The translations under genes and the position numbers were made by a program. From contig CM065699.1 of assembly GCA_017654935.2 (NCBI GenBank), positions 38,768,450-38,832,449 of the forward strand: a DNA stretch of 64,000 bases, in the 5' to 3' direction. Each line of letters starts with the position of its first letter. Within the stretch, counting starts at the first letter, position 1. Of the stretch, positions 51,018 through 62,990 are shown one piece after another. The notes under the pieces were generated by a model. The model searched no databases and had not been told where the DNA came from. It saw nothing but the letters and a program-made list of their open reading frames with translations. The stretch is from Phymorhynchus buccinoides. Taxonomy: Eukaryota; Mollusca; Gastropoda; Neogastropoda; Raphitomidae.

Positions 51018-51324
51018 TAACCCTTTCACCTACCAGTTTGATTTTTTGTCAGCCCCAAAATACCCCATTACTCTTAATGATCTTGCTGTAAGTACCCCAG
51101 AAGAAAAAAAAACAAATGGCTGGCGGTCTGCAATATTGGCTTCTTCATGAATTCCTCTGTTTTCTCATAATATAAAGCGCTCTGAGGATTAGGCCTATCT
51201 TTACCTGCCAAAATTAAGAAAATAGGGTCTTTGGATAACAGGCCCTGGTTTGATGCCTTTTATGTGACATGGGTGTTAAAACCATTGTGGTGCTAAAATG
51301 CGACGTTGGCGGTGAAAGGGTTAA
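51018..51324 (+). mobile_element. piggyBac-type MITE, longer copy 12
   Basis: 307 bp against the usual 245; about 60 extra bases near the left end (CAGCCCCAAAATACCCC...). Both TTAA ends are intact. Downstream, TCGGCAGTGAAGGGGTTAAG repeats at 51431 and 51512 are related end fragments. Confidence 0.78.
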
Positions 51325-51599
51325 TCTATGAGTGTCAATGAATCTGTAATGGCAAACGGCTTGGCTCCGAGCATCGCGCCGAGTCAATACTGGGTTAAGG
51401 GAAGCACGTCACGTGGCAGTGAAAGAAGAAAAAACGGGCTCGGCAGTGAAGGGGTTAAGGGAAGCACTTCGAAAAAAGCATCCGTTCAAAAAGACTATTG
51501 GGTGCTTTCCCTCGGCAGTGAAGGGGTTAAGGGAAGCATTTGCCCCAGAAACGGGCTCGGCAAAGACCATATTCAAATTCGGATGACAAAAAACATGTA

Positions 51600-52125
51600 T
51601 GAGAGTCAGGAACAGGAAGAACTAACCTAGTATATTGCATTGTGGGTAGGGAGAAAGTGAAAGTGAAACTACTAGACCTGGCGTTCAGCGGGCGCAATCG
51701 GCGTCATCGGGTCACCAGGGAAGGAAAAAAAATTGGGGGCGGATTTCGGTTCTGCAGTCTTGAGAGGGTTAAGTAATCAAAGTCTGCAAGATCAAGATCA
51801 AGCATAATATTTACTTGTCTGAATTTCTCTTTGCCTGAGGTTGTTTTTGGTTTTTTGACTGGTTGCCAAAACTATGTTTGTAAAACTTGCTTGTATGATT
51901 GTGTGATCATTTGTGATGCTTTTTTTCAAGTTTGGGTAGTTGTAATCAAAGCTTAAAATAGTAGAAAGTGTGTCTGTCACTGCATGCATGCATGTATGTG
52001 TGTGTGTGTGGTGCGCATGTGTGACTGCATTTACATGGACGCGCACGCCTGTGTGCCTGTGCAACAGAGAGAGACAGAGACTGTTGGTAGTTCACTTGAT
52101 TGTATCATTGATATACATTTTTGAT
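51600..52125. other. Intergenic, no feature recognised
   Basis: Contains AAGATCAAGATCAAG (51788), a SINE-tail-like motif, and a short (TG)n at 51997. Confidence 0.45.
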
Positions 52126-52126
52126 A

Positions 52127-52735
52127 CAGTGGAGTCCGGGTACGAATTTTAACGGAACACAGACTCAGTTCGTTGTATCAGGATACATGTACATGTAAAT
52201 GTATGTTGAAGACAAAAACAGTTCAAACACTCGCCAATGATAACCGAAAACATAAACTTGACCAGTTTTCGTCTGTCTTAATCACGGGATGTACAAGGCT
52301 TGAAGAAGTTCAGCACCTGTTTTGGCACACTTTTCAACAAGTTTGTCCATTAAGTGACAACACATCACACAAATGTAGTTTGTTATAGGCTTTCACGAAC
52401 TTTTCGATCTTTATTTTGAGCGCGAATTGTAAAGCGACCTTGAGAAACCGAATGATCTGTAGGAAGCCTAGGCCCAGACGACCCAGTAATTAAATGTGAA
52501 TGCAAATTTTCCAACTTCCTTCCTCTTGACAACACGTTCTAGCTGGAGAAGAGGTTTTTGCAGCGCATCGCACAGGCTGAGTTCGTTATAGGCTATTTTT
52601 CCAAGTAAATAAAATTATCCTGGGGCGTAGAACATGTGTTCGTAAAAAGCCGTTATCAAAAGGTACATGGCTTTGCAAGTGACAAATAGAAGGGCATTTG
52701 AAATTGAAGTCAGTTCGTTAATCGCGAAATTTCGT
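52127..52735. mobile_element. Tigger/pogo-like fragment (CAGTGGAGTCCGGGTACGAA)
   Basis: ATACAGTGGAGTCCGGGTAC looks like a pogo-type end, followed by TTCGTTGTATCAGG. TTCGTTATAGGC and TTCGTTAATCGCGAAATTTC variants recur to 52730. No right TIR found, so the extent is uncertain. Confidence 0.4.
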
Positions 52736-53272
52736 TACTCCAATTTCGACCTATGCGCCTAAAGGGCGCCCTATAAGTGAACAAAATCGTGAGAAGAGAG
52801 GCAATATTGCCGTACTCAGTACAGTCTACTGTGAGTCACAACATTGAAAGTGGTAACGAGTCGCCAATACGATACTCACGTTAAAATGCTTCAAAATCCC
52901 AATTATCATCCGAGATACCATCCAACAGATGCCATAACCCTTCATTGGATGTAAAAAGCATTGTTGTAGAGCTTAAAGTGCCATAATTCTATCAGTTTTC
53001 GCGAAGAAAAGTCCAAACACAAAAACCGGAAGTCGCAAAACGGAAGTTCGATTATTTGAGAAGGGAGCCAACTCTCATTTATGACAGCAGTAATGGCGGT
53101 CGGTAAGCGTTTACAGGACGTGTACGGGCTTCAAACTTCGACTTTCTTTTGCGAGGTGTGTATCGCCTTATAAACGAAGGCACCTTTTACTATAATCTTT
53201 TGAGATTTTTCTTAAAAATTGCCCTTTTTGCCTTATACACAGCAGCGCCTAATGATCCGAAAAATACGGTAT
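52735..53272. mobile_element. TACCGTA..TCCGAAAAATA element, copy 2
   Basis: Matches 47880-48300 and 48595-48645 without the nested MITE. Right end ATGATCCGAAAAATACGGTA intact, left end truncated. Confidence 0.75.
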
Positions 53273-54303
53273 GTGGAAGTGGAGTGAGTGAATATAATGT
53301 TGATCATACGTTGATTGATTTTTTTTTATACCTTTGTGTGTTTTTTATAACTGATTGCTACAATAATGACTACTGCACTAGTCATAAAATAAATGAATGT
53401 GCATTTTATGGGGGGGGTTTGTATGCTGGTGTTAGTGTGTAGATCCGTATTTGCACAGTGGGAGAATGAGCATTGGTGTGTGTGCATGTATGTATGTGTG
53501 TGTGTGTGTGCAAGTTGTGGAAGGGTAAATGCCTACCTTGCATTTTGCATCAAACTGACGTCTCTCTCAACTGTCATCACAAGCAGCAACAACAACAAAA
53601 ATCACAAAAACTTATTTTGATTTTTCCTTTATTGGATAGGATTGACCCAGTCAAAACATAACTAAACTCCAAAGTATAAATTGTCAATCAATACAAAGTT
53701 AAAAGTGATGAATTTTAAGCATTTTTGTTCATAATGTAAGTTGAATTTTGCAGTTATCAAAACAATGACAACACTTTTGGAAAAAAAACCAAGAACAAAT
53801 TTATGGAAAGATGGGATAAAAAGATTTTTTTTTATAAATGTATGGAAAATTAACAGAAAATAGTGTGTGTGAAAGATTGGGCATAAAAAATAAAATTCTA
53901 AGAAAAAGGACAGAGAATAGAAAGATAGTCTAGAAAGAAAGTAACCAAAGAAGAAAGACAAGAAGGAAGAAAGAAAGCGTGTGGGGGCTTGAATGGAAGG
54001 TAGAATTAAAATGGCAAAAGCATTGCATAAAACAATGAAAGAATTGCATAAAATAACAAAACTATCCACTAAATATGGGAGATCAGAGGAAAGATAAAAT
54101 GATGAGAGAGAGAGCTAGATTCAAATATAATTTAAAAATACAAATTTCAATGTTTATTGCCGTTAGCAAAAAACTCTTATGACAAAGGGCTATAATTCAA
54201 ACAATAGTTGCAATTATGGCTGACAGAACCGGAATGGAACACACAAAAAAAGAAGAAAAAAGTGAAACGAGGAATGTGATAACATGAGAAAAAGTGACGA
54301 GAA
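53273..54303. other. A/T-rich intergenic, no gene recognised
   Basis: Short (TG)n at 53495, A-rich from 53640 on. Minus-strand hydrophobic ORF at 53662-54069 reflects A/T-rich composition. Confidence 0.5.
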
Positions 54304-54508
54304 TTAACCCCTTGACTGCCACCAACGTATTACGTACTGACCTTATGACATCACTGAAGACGTCATCAGATGAAAAGGAATAACCCTGATATGTTGGCTT
54401 TTGCTCTAAAAGAGTCAAAAGAGTTATATCCCCAGACCATTTTGCCAGATTGCATGGATTTTCCCAATGTTTTTTTCTTTAATTTTCTCTGGCAGTCAAG
54501 GGGTTAAT
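54304..54508. mobile_element. Second piggyBac-type MITE family, 205 bp
   Basis: TTAACCCCTTGACTGCCA and TGGCAGTCAAGGGGTTAA are perfect 18-bp TIRs with TTAA at the edges. The interior is unrelated to the 245-bp family. Confidence 0.85.
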
Positions 54509-54784
54509 TGAAATCGAATAAGCATAGATTGCATGGACAGTTTCCATTCAATGTCGAAAGGGTCTACTGAATGTAACGTAATGGCGAAAAGGGGTTGATT
54601 ATGCAATGATGCAAGGCACTTGGCAATATTACGCTACATTAATTTATAAACAGACAAACAGAAAAATAAAGATAAAATGTAAACTTATGCACAGGAGGTT
54701 GATTATGAATTATTATCACCTGAAGCATTCAAAATGATACAATGAAATAAAACACCCTGTTCAAATTCAAAGTCATAATGTGTA

Positions 54785-54978
54785 TATGTTATGCCCAATC
54801 CGTGAAATTGCTCATTTCATGAAATTGCAATGCAATGTAGAAAAGTGTGCTGCTGTTGAATGAACCTTAATCAATACCTGTGTGAATGGGGATTGAAAAC
54901 TATGATGTCCATTGTCCACTCCATGACTTGTTGCCCATTTCATGAAATAGGCAATTTTACGGATTGGGCGTAACATTT
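54785..54978. mobile_element. GTTACGCCCAATCC element, copy 2
   Basis: ATGTTATGCCCAATCCGTGA at left and ACGGATTGGGCGTAACATTT at right. 194 bp, a deleted relative of 29852-30316. Confidence 0.75.
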
Positions 54979-54979
54979 A

Positions 54980-55925
54980 CACATTGTATATATTTCATGC
55001 TAATCATTAGGCACATGCACATTTTAAGATCACAAAATAAATCCATATTATGTTGATGTACATGGTATATTGAAAACACTTGCTGCCGCATTATGCCAAG
55101 GAATATTTCACTCATAAGCCTTTTTTTTTTTAAACAAGCATACAAAATGTTTTCATCACTGGTTACCTAAATACACTCACTCTAACATCTAGCTGAATAA
55201 ACTCACACTAACATCAATCTTAAACTAATATCTCGTTGCATTTGATTTTCTGCTAAGTATTGTCAACCAAACTCAAGGACAAGGCTAATTCAGTTATTTG
55301 GGGGATGAAGAGTCTAACGTTCCTAGCATTGAAATGGTCAGATAAAATACTACATGACGAATACATTTTAAAATTGTTATCAAACAAAGTTATGAACTAG
55401 CTAAGATCTGATTCACTTACGAAGAAATGTTGTAAAATTAACTAACAATTGGAAGTCGGATTTAAAAAAAATGACTATGTACATTACATGATTAAAATGT
55501 ATGCAAAGCACAGGCAGACACAAGCGCAAAACACACACACACATTTAAACCATATTAAAACCAATCAAGTGAACGTCAGTCCACTTCACAAAGAATTCTA
55601 TAAAATAAAAATAAAAATTTTAATGGAATTATCGAAATGCTCAAAACCATCTGGTCTTATTCACAGGTTATTTTCAAGTGCACGTTTACAAGAATGCGTT
55701 GCTAGAATATAATTATGATTTAAAGAAAATGCACATAATAAAAACTATTTTCTACATGACTATCACGATGGCACTAACAAGTATTTTCTTTCATTATGTT
55801 CAGGTGTTTTTTTTGTACATTTAACAATATTATAGGAGAGTACAATAATCAGCTATTAAAGCTTTCTGGGAAACACATCACATAAAAGACTAAGCATGAA
55901 CTATGTTAATTCTCAATAAGGTCTT
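54980..55925. other. A/T-rich intergenic, no feature recognised
   Basis: No open frame with recognisable content and no repeat shared with the rest of the window. Confidence 0.5.
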
Positions 55926-56305
55926 GTATATATTACATCCGCAATCCACAAGTTCCATGCGGAAGCCCTATGGCTGGTACCCACGTGTCGTCATATCCGG
56001 CCACAAGGAGCGCCATATTATGGGAGACCGCCATCTTAGTCCTTGCCTTTTTTTGAAAAATGTCGGATCGATGCTGCGTATTTGGCTGTTCCAATTCGAA
56101 ACTTATCTCAACTGTATTTATAACATCTGGATGTTTTCTTTACACACATTTAGATCACATTTTCACTTTGTTGACACACAAATAAGGACTAAGATGGTGA
56201 CACTTCCGTTGGAATGGTCGAGATGCGCACGCAGGTGGGTTGGAGCTATACTCTCACATAAGAAATCAGCGGATGGGATTGCATATGAGTTTCCGCGTGT
56301 ATTAG

Positions 56306-56432
56306 GTATTATGTACTTTATAGTCACAGAGGCATCTCCGTGATATTCGGGTTGCTCCCACTTGGTGGTAGCCAGAGGCGCACCACCCGTTTTGTTTTGT
56401 TTTTTTGCATGCGATTTTTGTGTGACTGATGA
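56306..56432 (-). mobile_element. SINE family A, internally deleted copy
   Basis: Starts TTAGGTATTATGTACTTTAT and stops after TGTGTGACTGATGA; the conserved middle and head present in the sister copy are missing. Confidence 0.65.
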
Positions 56433-56716
56433 CGAGTAATGCACACAATCATTCATATTTCTTACTTTCAGATTTTGTTGGTGCGGATTATCCCTTGCAC
56501 GGAACTGCCGCATATATGTGTGCATGTCCTTATGGTAACTAGTGTCCGTGCAGACTTTTTTCTTTGTCTTTCTATGCCTCCATTTTTTTCTCTGTGTTTG
56601 TGTGCATATAAAGATTTGATTTTAAGTGATATATTCACATGCAATCCACAAGTTCCGTGCAGAAGCCCTCGCATAAGAAATCAGCGGATGGGATTGGACA
56701 TGAGTTTCCGCGTGTA

Positions 56717-57070
56717 GTAGGTATTATGTACTTCATAGTCACAGAGGCGTCTCCGTCATATTCGGGTTGCTCCCACCTGGTGGTAGCCAGAGGCGTGCCA
56801 CCCAATTTCTTCTTTTTTTTTGGCATGCGATTTTTGTGTGACTGATGAGGAAGGAAAGGGGGGGGGGTAAATTTTGACCAAATGACAATGTTTTCGTTGC
56901 CACATGTGCTAAGTACATGGGACCTCGGGTTTATCGTCTCATCTGAAAGACCACGCTCAGACCGTAAGGCCTAGTGCAAAGTGAGAGGAAAAAGCCCCTG
57001 TACCCAGGTTCAAACTCGGGTTTACTTGACACAAGGCGAACGCATTACCTCTGTGTGCCACTTTACACCT
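56717..57070 (-). mobile_element. SINE family A, full copy in the second duplicate
   Basis: TAGGTATTATGTACTTCATA to GTGCCACTTTACACC, with TTTATCGTCTCATCTGAAAG in the middle and GGTTCAAACTCGG as the B box. Confidence 0.72.
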
Positions 57071-57477
57071 AATGACGAGTAATGTACACAATCTTTCATT
57101 TTTCTTACTTTCAGATTTTTTTGGGTGCGGATTGTCCATGGGTTTACGCACGGAACTTCCGCATATATGTGTGCGTGCGCCCTTATGGTAACTAGTGTCA
57201 GCGCAGATTTTTTCTTTGTCTTTCTATGCCTCGATTGTTTTTCTGTGTGTGTTTGTGTGTGTGCATTCCTGTGCATAAGATTTGATTTTAAGTGATATGT
57301 TCATATGCATCCATATATATATATAAACGACAAAAAGGTGGGAATGGATATGGGTTCTGCATCAATCACTCTGATCGCAAACTTTACAATCACAATGGTT
57401 AACTTTAACCTTTCATTCATTTCTGTGCTGTTCCGATCCCCGTTACTGTTTACAACACACTTCGGCACGCTCACTGC

Positions 57478-57925
57478 CCACCCCCCTCCCTTTTCATGTC
57501 TAAACTCTTCGTTCCTAGCTAATCGCACACTTCAACATGTTCACTGCCCACCCCTCTCCCTTTTCATGTCTAAACTCTTCGTTCCTTGCTAATCACACAC
57601 TTCAACATGTTCACTGCCCACCCCCCTCCCTTTTCATGTCTAAACTCTTCGTTCCTAGCTAATCGCACACTCACTGCCCACCCCTCTCCCTTTTCATGTC
57701 TAAACTCTTCGTTCCTAGCTAATCGCACACTTCAACATGTTCACCCCCCTCCCTTTTCATGTCTAAGCTCTTCGTTCCTTGTTAATCGCACACTTCAACA
57801 TGTTCACCCCCCTCCCTTTTCATGTCTAAGCTCTTCGTTCCTTGCTAATCGCACACTTCAACATGTTCACCCCCCTCCCTTTTCATGTCTAAGCTCTTCG
57901 TTCCTTGTTAATCGCACACTTCAAC
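57478..57925. repeat. Seven-copy 60-70-bp tandem repeat
   Basis: TTTTCATGTCTAA recurs at about 57491, 57561, 57631, 57691, 57753, 57817 and 57880. Each is followed by CTCTTCGTTCCT and GCTAATCGCACAC. Length changes come from losing CTGCCCA or TTCAACATG. Confidence 0.92.
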
Positions 57926-57989
57926 AGTAAACACGCTCAGTGCCCACCCCAATTCTCCTTCCCTCCCATTCAAAGAAGTGTTCATTGAT

Positions 57990-58085
57990 AAATCCTCAGA
58001 CTCGCGTCTTCAGCGATAAAAGGCGTCTTCAACGATAAATCCTCAAGTCTCAAGGCGTCTTCAGCGATAAATCTTCAAGTCTCCA
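57990..58085. repeat. Short GCGTCTTCAGCGATAAA repeats
   Basis: Three to four diverged copies just beyond the stop codon of the minus-strand gene, so probably in its 3' UTR. Confidence 0.7.
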
Positions 58086-58095
58086 GACGCATTCT

Positions 58096-58957
58096 TCACA
58101 CACTCTGCTCCTTGAAACCCCCCCGGCTGCTGCGGGACCTGTCCTGCCCCTCCCGGCTCCGGCTCCGACGTCTGCGGTTCCTGGGCGGGGAGTCCTCGAG
58201 GTCCTCCTCAGGCGGAGCGACGGGTGGCGGGGGCGGAGGCAGCGGGGGAGAATCCCGGGGGTTGCGTCGGCCGCCGGGGAACCCCACCTCCTCGTAGCTT
58301 TCCTCGGGGTTTCCGGAGCGCGGTCGGTGCTGAGAACGCGGGGGTTCTCCGCGCCGCCTTTCGGGTCGATCGTCTCTCGGAGGTCTGTCCTCCCGGTCGG
58401 ATCCTCGAGGCGACGACGATCTGTCGTCGCGCGGAGGAGGGTAGAGGTCGGGGCGGTCGTCTCTGTCACGCGATCGTCGGTCGTCGCGGGGGCGTTCCTG
58501 GTCGCTGGGCGGTGGGCCTTTCTCGTCCCTGGAGGTGTCGTGATCGGAATCCTGGATCACGGAGCGGCGAACCTCCCTGAGCGGGTGGAGCTGATCCACA
58601 GGGTCGTCCTCACGCCCCGAGCTGTAGCGATCCTCGGGTGCCCCTCGCCGAGAAGTCGGCCGCTCTCTTCTGGGATCCCTGTCACTGTCGTCACGTCGGT
58701 CTCTGTCTCTTTCCCTGCTTCTTTCTCTGTCCCTGTCTCTGTCGTCGTATCGGTCCCTGTCCCTGTCTCTCGGATCGTGTCTGCTGGGGGGCCTGTCTCT
58801 GTCGTCGCGGCGGAGGGCAGGGGGCGAGTCCTGGTCGTCCCTCCTGGAGGGGTACCGGTCATCTCTGACGGGCCGTCGGTCATCACGGTCACGGGAGTAG
58901 CGGTCAAAGTCTGGGTCATCGCGTCTGCTGGGCTGTCGCTCATCTCTGGATGGGTAC
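58096..58957 (-). CDS. RD/RS-rich protein, last exon
   Basis: Acceptor catttgtgcag (minus strand). The first base completes an Arg codon, then YPSRDERQPSRRDD. 287 codons including TGA 58098-58096. The plus-strand open frame of 267 codons opposite is a by-product of the repeated RD/RS codons. Confidence 0.78.
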
Positions 58958-59638
58958 CTGCACAAATGACCACACCGACTGACGATTCGGCAAATAACGG
59001 CATAAACGCTGTAGACTTTGCTCGCAAACGTGAATACAATAGACCGTGTCTGGAGAAGGCAGCAGAACAAATTATGCGCCTGTTTCACAGTGACCTCAGT
59101 TTCAACTTCTGTTTTCAGTTTATGCCATGACCTTAATACAAGTAGGTCAAGGTCAATGGCATGTCAGGTTTGGGGACTCATCGGATAGATGTGATGACAT
59201 TCTTGTGAGAGGAGGGGGGGGGGGGGGTGTTCTTTTGAGCTGCCCCTGATAAAATATTCGACTATCATTGTTTGCTAGTATAACACTAATAATAATTTTA
59301 TTTATTTAGGGCAATAATCCATTGAAAATGCTCTAATCGCTTTACAATGACAAATAGGAAAACGATGTAAAGTATTATAATATTAAAAAAATCATCAAAA
59401 GTTATGACAAATGAAAAAAGGGCACAAAAAGAACAATAAAAGAAAAGCACTCTGCCCACATTTACATATTACATGATTTCAAGTGAAAATACACATGCAC
59501 ACAAAAAGTAATTATATAAAAACAAATAATCTTATGTTGGCAACAAAGTCACACACACAAAAAGAAGAGAAAAAGAACATTACTAACTGAAGCACACACT
59601 GCATGATATGATTAAAGCAACATTAAAAATTCAGGGAG

Positions 59639-59691
<53 letters not shown>

Positions 59692-60211
59692 GCTAAGATA
59701 TTTGTCTAAGATCACTGTAAGGTGGATAGAAGTTAAATTAAAGAACGAACTAACACAGAGGCTAGGTTATAATATATATTTTAAAAAATACAGTTCCCAC
59801 AGCAACACGAACTAACCTGTCGTCCCGATCCTGGCTCCGGGACCTCCCGTTCCTCGCCCTAACAGGAACATCCTCCTCCCCGCCTTCATCGAACACCTCG
59901 TCCGCCTCGATCCCTCGTTCCCTCTTCTTCTGCCGGGACCGGGGCCTCTCCTCCTCCAGACCCTCGTCGTCGCTCCGGCTGCGGTCAAAGCTGGGCTTTT
60001 CGGTGTAGGGCGGGGGGTGCTCTACGTAGTTCGGGGCCCGGGTGGAGGAGGGTGCCGGCCCCGGCCCCCCGCCGCGGCTTCGGGAGGAGTTTCGCCCCGC
60101 GGAGTAGCGCGGGGTGTACTTCTCCTTCTCCAGGGTCTCGTTGGAGATGGAGAACGGGGACATGAACCCTCCTCCTCCTCCTCCTTGCCGGCTGCTGCTG
60201 AAGGAGGTGTC
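58096..60211 (-). CDS. Arg/Asp/Ser-rich low-complexity protein, last two exons
   Basis: Two minus-strand exons, 60211-59817 and 58957-58096, join with matching phases (2) into 418 residues ending at TGA. Order: Gly-rich DTSFSSSRQGG, FMSPFSISNETLEKEKYTPR, PPPY in a possible WW-domain ligand (visible residues 66-69), an acidic/basic stretch, a 200-residue RD/RS repeat (RDRDRDRYDDRDRDRERSR), a polyproline run (PPLPPPPPPVAPPEE), and the basic end RNRRRRSRSREGQDRSRSS plus FKEQSV. No membrane segment or fold is visible. RD/RS repeats fit a nuclear RNA-processing protein, but the cytoplasmic tail of a receptor is also possible because the N-terminus lies outside. The identity is unknown to me. The coding call rests on frame, splice phases and high GC. 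Confidence 0.75.
58958..59816. repeat. Intron of the RD/RS gene with (CA)n at 59639-59688
   Basis: A/T-rich, with a (CA)n of 24 units (seen as (TG)n in the transcript) and a G15 run at 59212-59227. Two AACACAGAGGCTA / ACACAGAGGCTAAG copies flank 59687-59765. Confidence 0.85.
59817..60211 (-). CDS. RD/RS-rich protein, penultimate exon
   Basis: Acceptor ctttcatcctcag (minus strand), donor gttagt, phases 0 in and 2 out. Open for all 131 codons. Upstream exons must exist, because the exon starts with GAC and not at a Met; the in-frame ATG at 60268 lies in the intron. Confidence 0.75.
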
Positions 60212-60261
60212 CTGAGGATGAAAGGGGGTCACGGGTGATGGGGGGAGGGAGGGTAAGGGCG

Positions 60262-60454
60262 GGTTCACATCATTAGACGCGTAAGTTCCGCACGGAAAGC
60301 CCTAAATAAGTGGAAGTAAAGAAGGATAAAAGTTTACGCATATAGGGGAAATTCGGACACGTGAGCAAAATCTTTTCCCTTCTTTGTTTCACTTATTTAT
60401 GGATTGCGCACGGGTTTCCGCATGGAGTATCCGCTTATATGTGTACACGGCCTG
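60262..60454. mobile_element. Short inverted-end MITE (CTAAATAAGTGG family), copy 2
   Basis: GGTTCACATCATTAGACGCG, GTTCCGCACGGAAAGCCCTA at left; TTTCCGCATGGAGTATCCGC and TGTACACGGCC at right. About 80-85% like 1036-1199, but with a complete left end. Confidence 0.65.
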
Positions 60455-61045
60455 AAGATTTAAGTTTTTCTTTCTTTCTAGTGTATGGTCAGATGTTTGG
60501 CGTCTAATGTCAAGGTTTAAGTAATACGTTGTAATAAAGGACTTCTGTCAAGCCCATAAGTCGAGTCAAGACAAAAGGAACTTGATTGAGAGTAAAAAAT
60601 GAATTTAAAAAAAGCTAGCAAACCTTTTTTTCATCATGTCCTCATGGGGAGGGGGAAAATTCCAAACGTCAATAAAATTAAAAAAACTTGCTGTGTGCAA
60701 CAAATACCCAGGACCCCACAAAAACGTTTGCAAAACACCTCTCCAAATGCCACCCCTATCCTAGCCCCCGCCCCCACCCCCTTAACATAGAGCAAGATGT
60801 GTTGTTTGAAAGTATTAATCTATATCTTCGCATTATTTTGTGAGCGAAGACAAAGATAAATACAGTACTGAAGCATCGATTCACTACTTCTCAGTCTGTT
60901 TGCACACACAAGGTTGTTTAACAATGTCCGGGGTTTTTTTTAGTTACTAGAATTATTATGCGATGCCATAAGTCATAAGCTTCTTTCTTGTCCATTGGCA
61001 TTGTACAACGCACATGGAAACTTTTTTTCTTCTTTTTTTCATACT
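60455..61045. other. No feature recognised
   Basis: A/T-rich flank upstream of the last visible RD/RS exon. I looked for a further minus-strand exon with a phase-0 donor and found none I could support. Confidence 0.45.
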
Positions 61046-61245
61046 TAGAGTCAAAACGGACTACCTCAAGATGGTCCATTGACATATTATGGAACATATT
61101 GCGAAAAATAATAACTTGCAATTAAATAGGACGGGGAATATATAAAATGGGATTTATGATTTTTCAGTGACAAATTATAATCTTTCGCAATACGTTCCAT
61201 AATAAGTCAATGGACCATCTTGAGATAGTCCGTTTTGACTCTAAG
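61046..61245. mobile_element. Foldback MITE, 63-bp arms
   Basis: CTTAGAGTCAAAACGGACTA at 61046 is inverted at 61226-61245 (TAGTCCGTTTTGACTCTAAG). The arms run through GATGGTCCATTGACATATTA and ATTGCGAAA. The spacer is about 75 bp. Confidence 0.85.
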
Positions 61246-61514
61246 GCCTCTGTTGATGGGGAAGACCTATGTGTGTGTGCATGTGTGTGATCGATCACAT
61301 TTGCACATGCATGTAGGTATTATGTGTCATGTGTGTGGTTGTTTATATGTGTTATGTCCATATTATGCATAAAAGGTTGAATGTTGAAAACGATAGCTCT
61401 TTGACTAAGGCCTACATCCAAATTTTAACATTATAACGATAAAGAAAAAAAGCAGTATTGCTATAGACTATTACAGTAACTGTTAGCTGATTTTGTTTAT
61501 AAATTACATACAAC

Positions 61515-61745
<231 letters not shown>

Positions 61746-61928
61746 CCCAGTATATCATTTACCGTTAGTATCAACCAAGCAAGACCTCACAACAACAATG
61801 GTTAAACAATACAGTGCAGCTTGGTTGGCCGAGTAACAAACACATTCATAGTAAACATAACCACAGAGGGAAAAACAACAAGGAAGTTAGCATTAATACA
61901 CATTTGTCCCTCCACCATTAGGCTACCT

Positions 61929-62055
61929 AAGGTCTATATACACGTGAACATTTTTCACTCTTTCCCCATGGCAAACACGGTGATAGGCCAGTCATAATGA
62001 TCACTGTGTTGCCATGGGGAAAGAGTGAAAAATGTTTACGTGTACAGAGACCTTT
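61929..62055. other. Near-perfect 57-bp palindrome arms
   Basis: AAGGTCTATATACACGTGAA with CACTCTTTCCCCATGGCAAA is inverted after a 14-16-base loop (AGGCCAGTCATAATGA) as TTGCCATGGGGAAAGAGTGA and TTTACGTGTACAGAGACCTT. No target duplication or family member seen elsewhere in the window. Confidence 0.85.
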
Positions 62056-62260
62056 GAACCGAGCAGAGAATGCCACAAACAAGCAAACAGCAGCTACATC
62101 AACAAGATTGGCTTTTTTTCCTTCTTTCTCAGAAGGTGGGTGTAAGAATGTTAGAAACAACGCCAATTTATTTAATGGGGAAAAAAAGTTGAAATTGCAA
62201 GAACAGGGAACAAGCATCTTATTATTATAGTGTATTGTATTACTTTTGTTTGGTGCTGAT

Positions 62261-62508
62261 TTAACCCTTTCAACGCCAGCCATTTTTCACCCAAAACTTT
62301 CCATTAAACTTACCTGGGTAGAGAAACGATTCTGTCTGCAATATTTGGGATTCCTTTGTGACATCCATAAAATAGGGCCTGTCCTTACCTCCCAAAATTA
62401 AGAACATAAGGTCACTGGATACCAGACCCTCATTTGATGCCTTTTAGTGACATGAGTGTTAAATCATTGTCGTGCCAAGAGGCGACAGTGGCGATGAAAG
62501 GGTTTTTT
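62261..62508 (+). mobile_element. piggyBac-type MITE, copy 13
   Basis: TTAACCCTTTCAACGCCAGC to GGCGATGAAAGGGTTTT. Same subfamily as the satellite at 27532 (GTCACTGGATACCAGACCCT, CGTGCCAAGAGGCGACAGTG). Confidence 0.82.
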
Positions 62509-62555
62509 AAAGATAGCCTTCATTGTTTGTCTTTGTTTGGATCTTTAATATAATG

Positions 62556-62990
62556 ATGTGACCCAGCACCACGAAAGGGACATTAAGTCGCTGGGCTAGT
62601 TTCTCACAACAGGCTTGCAAAGTCATAAATCTAATTTTTGGTCTAATTTTGACTTATGGGTATTTTCGTGATCTCTAACACTTTATCTTTCATTTTGATA
62701 AAGGACGCTCTTTAATATGGTCTCTAAATGGACTTGTAAGGGCTTTAAAACGAGTAGGGCCTAGGTCAATGCATTTTCTTCAGCTTGTTTAGAATTTAGA
62801 CTGTGTTTTCTCAAAATGGCCGACACTCACCCTACTAACTTTAAATGCTCATAACTCTGGAACAGAAAAAGATGCAAGAATAGTTTGTATATCATTAGAA
62901 AGAGAATTGACTGAAGTTTTCAAATGTATAATTTTCTCACAATGGTCAGTTTGACACTTAGTGTCCCTTTCGTGGTGCTGGGTCACATAT
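62556..62990. mobile_element. GTGACCCAGCACCACGAAAG element, complete copy
   Basis: TGTGACCCAGCACCACGAAA and TTTCGTGGTGCTGGGTCACA are inverted ends; similarity continues through GGGACATTAAGT / ACTTAGTGTCCC to about 32 bp. About 430 bp, no coding region. Confidence 0.82.

Larger units (their letters stand above)
55930..57305. repeat. Tandem segmental duplication of a SINE-bearing element
   Basis: AAGAAATCAGCGGATGGGAT begins blocks at 56260 and 56678. Both continue with GAGTTTCCGCGTGTA, the SINE, GACGAGTAATG, TTCTTACTTTCAGATTTT and TATGGTAACTAGTGTC, and end TTTGATTTTAAGTGATAT (56608 and 57279). Ends carry the CGGAAACCC / GGAACTTCCGC motifs of the element at 29665. Confidence 0.8.

Noticed and set aside
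58327..59130. Plus-strand 267-codon frame opposite the RD/RS gene
   Set aside because: It crosses the splice acceptor of the minus-strand gene, and its Val/Ser-rich content is the antisense of RD/RS codons.
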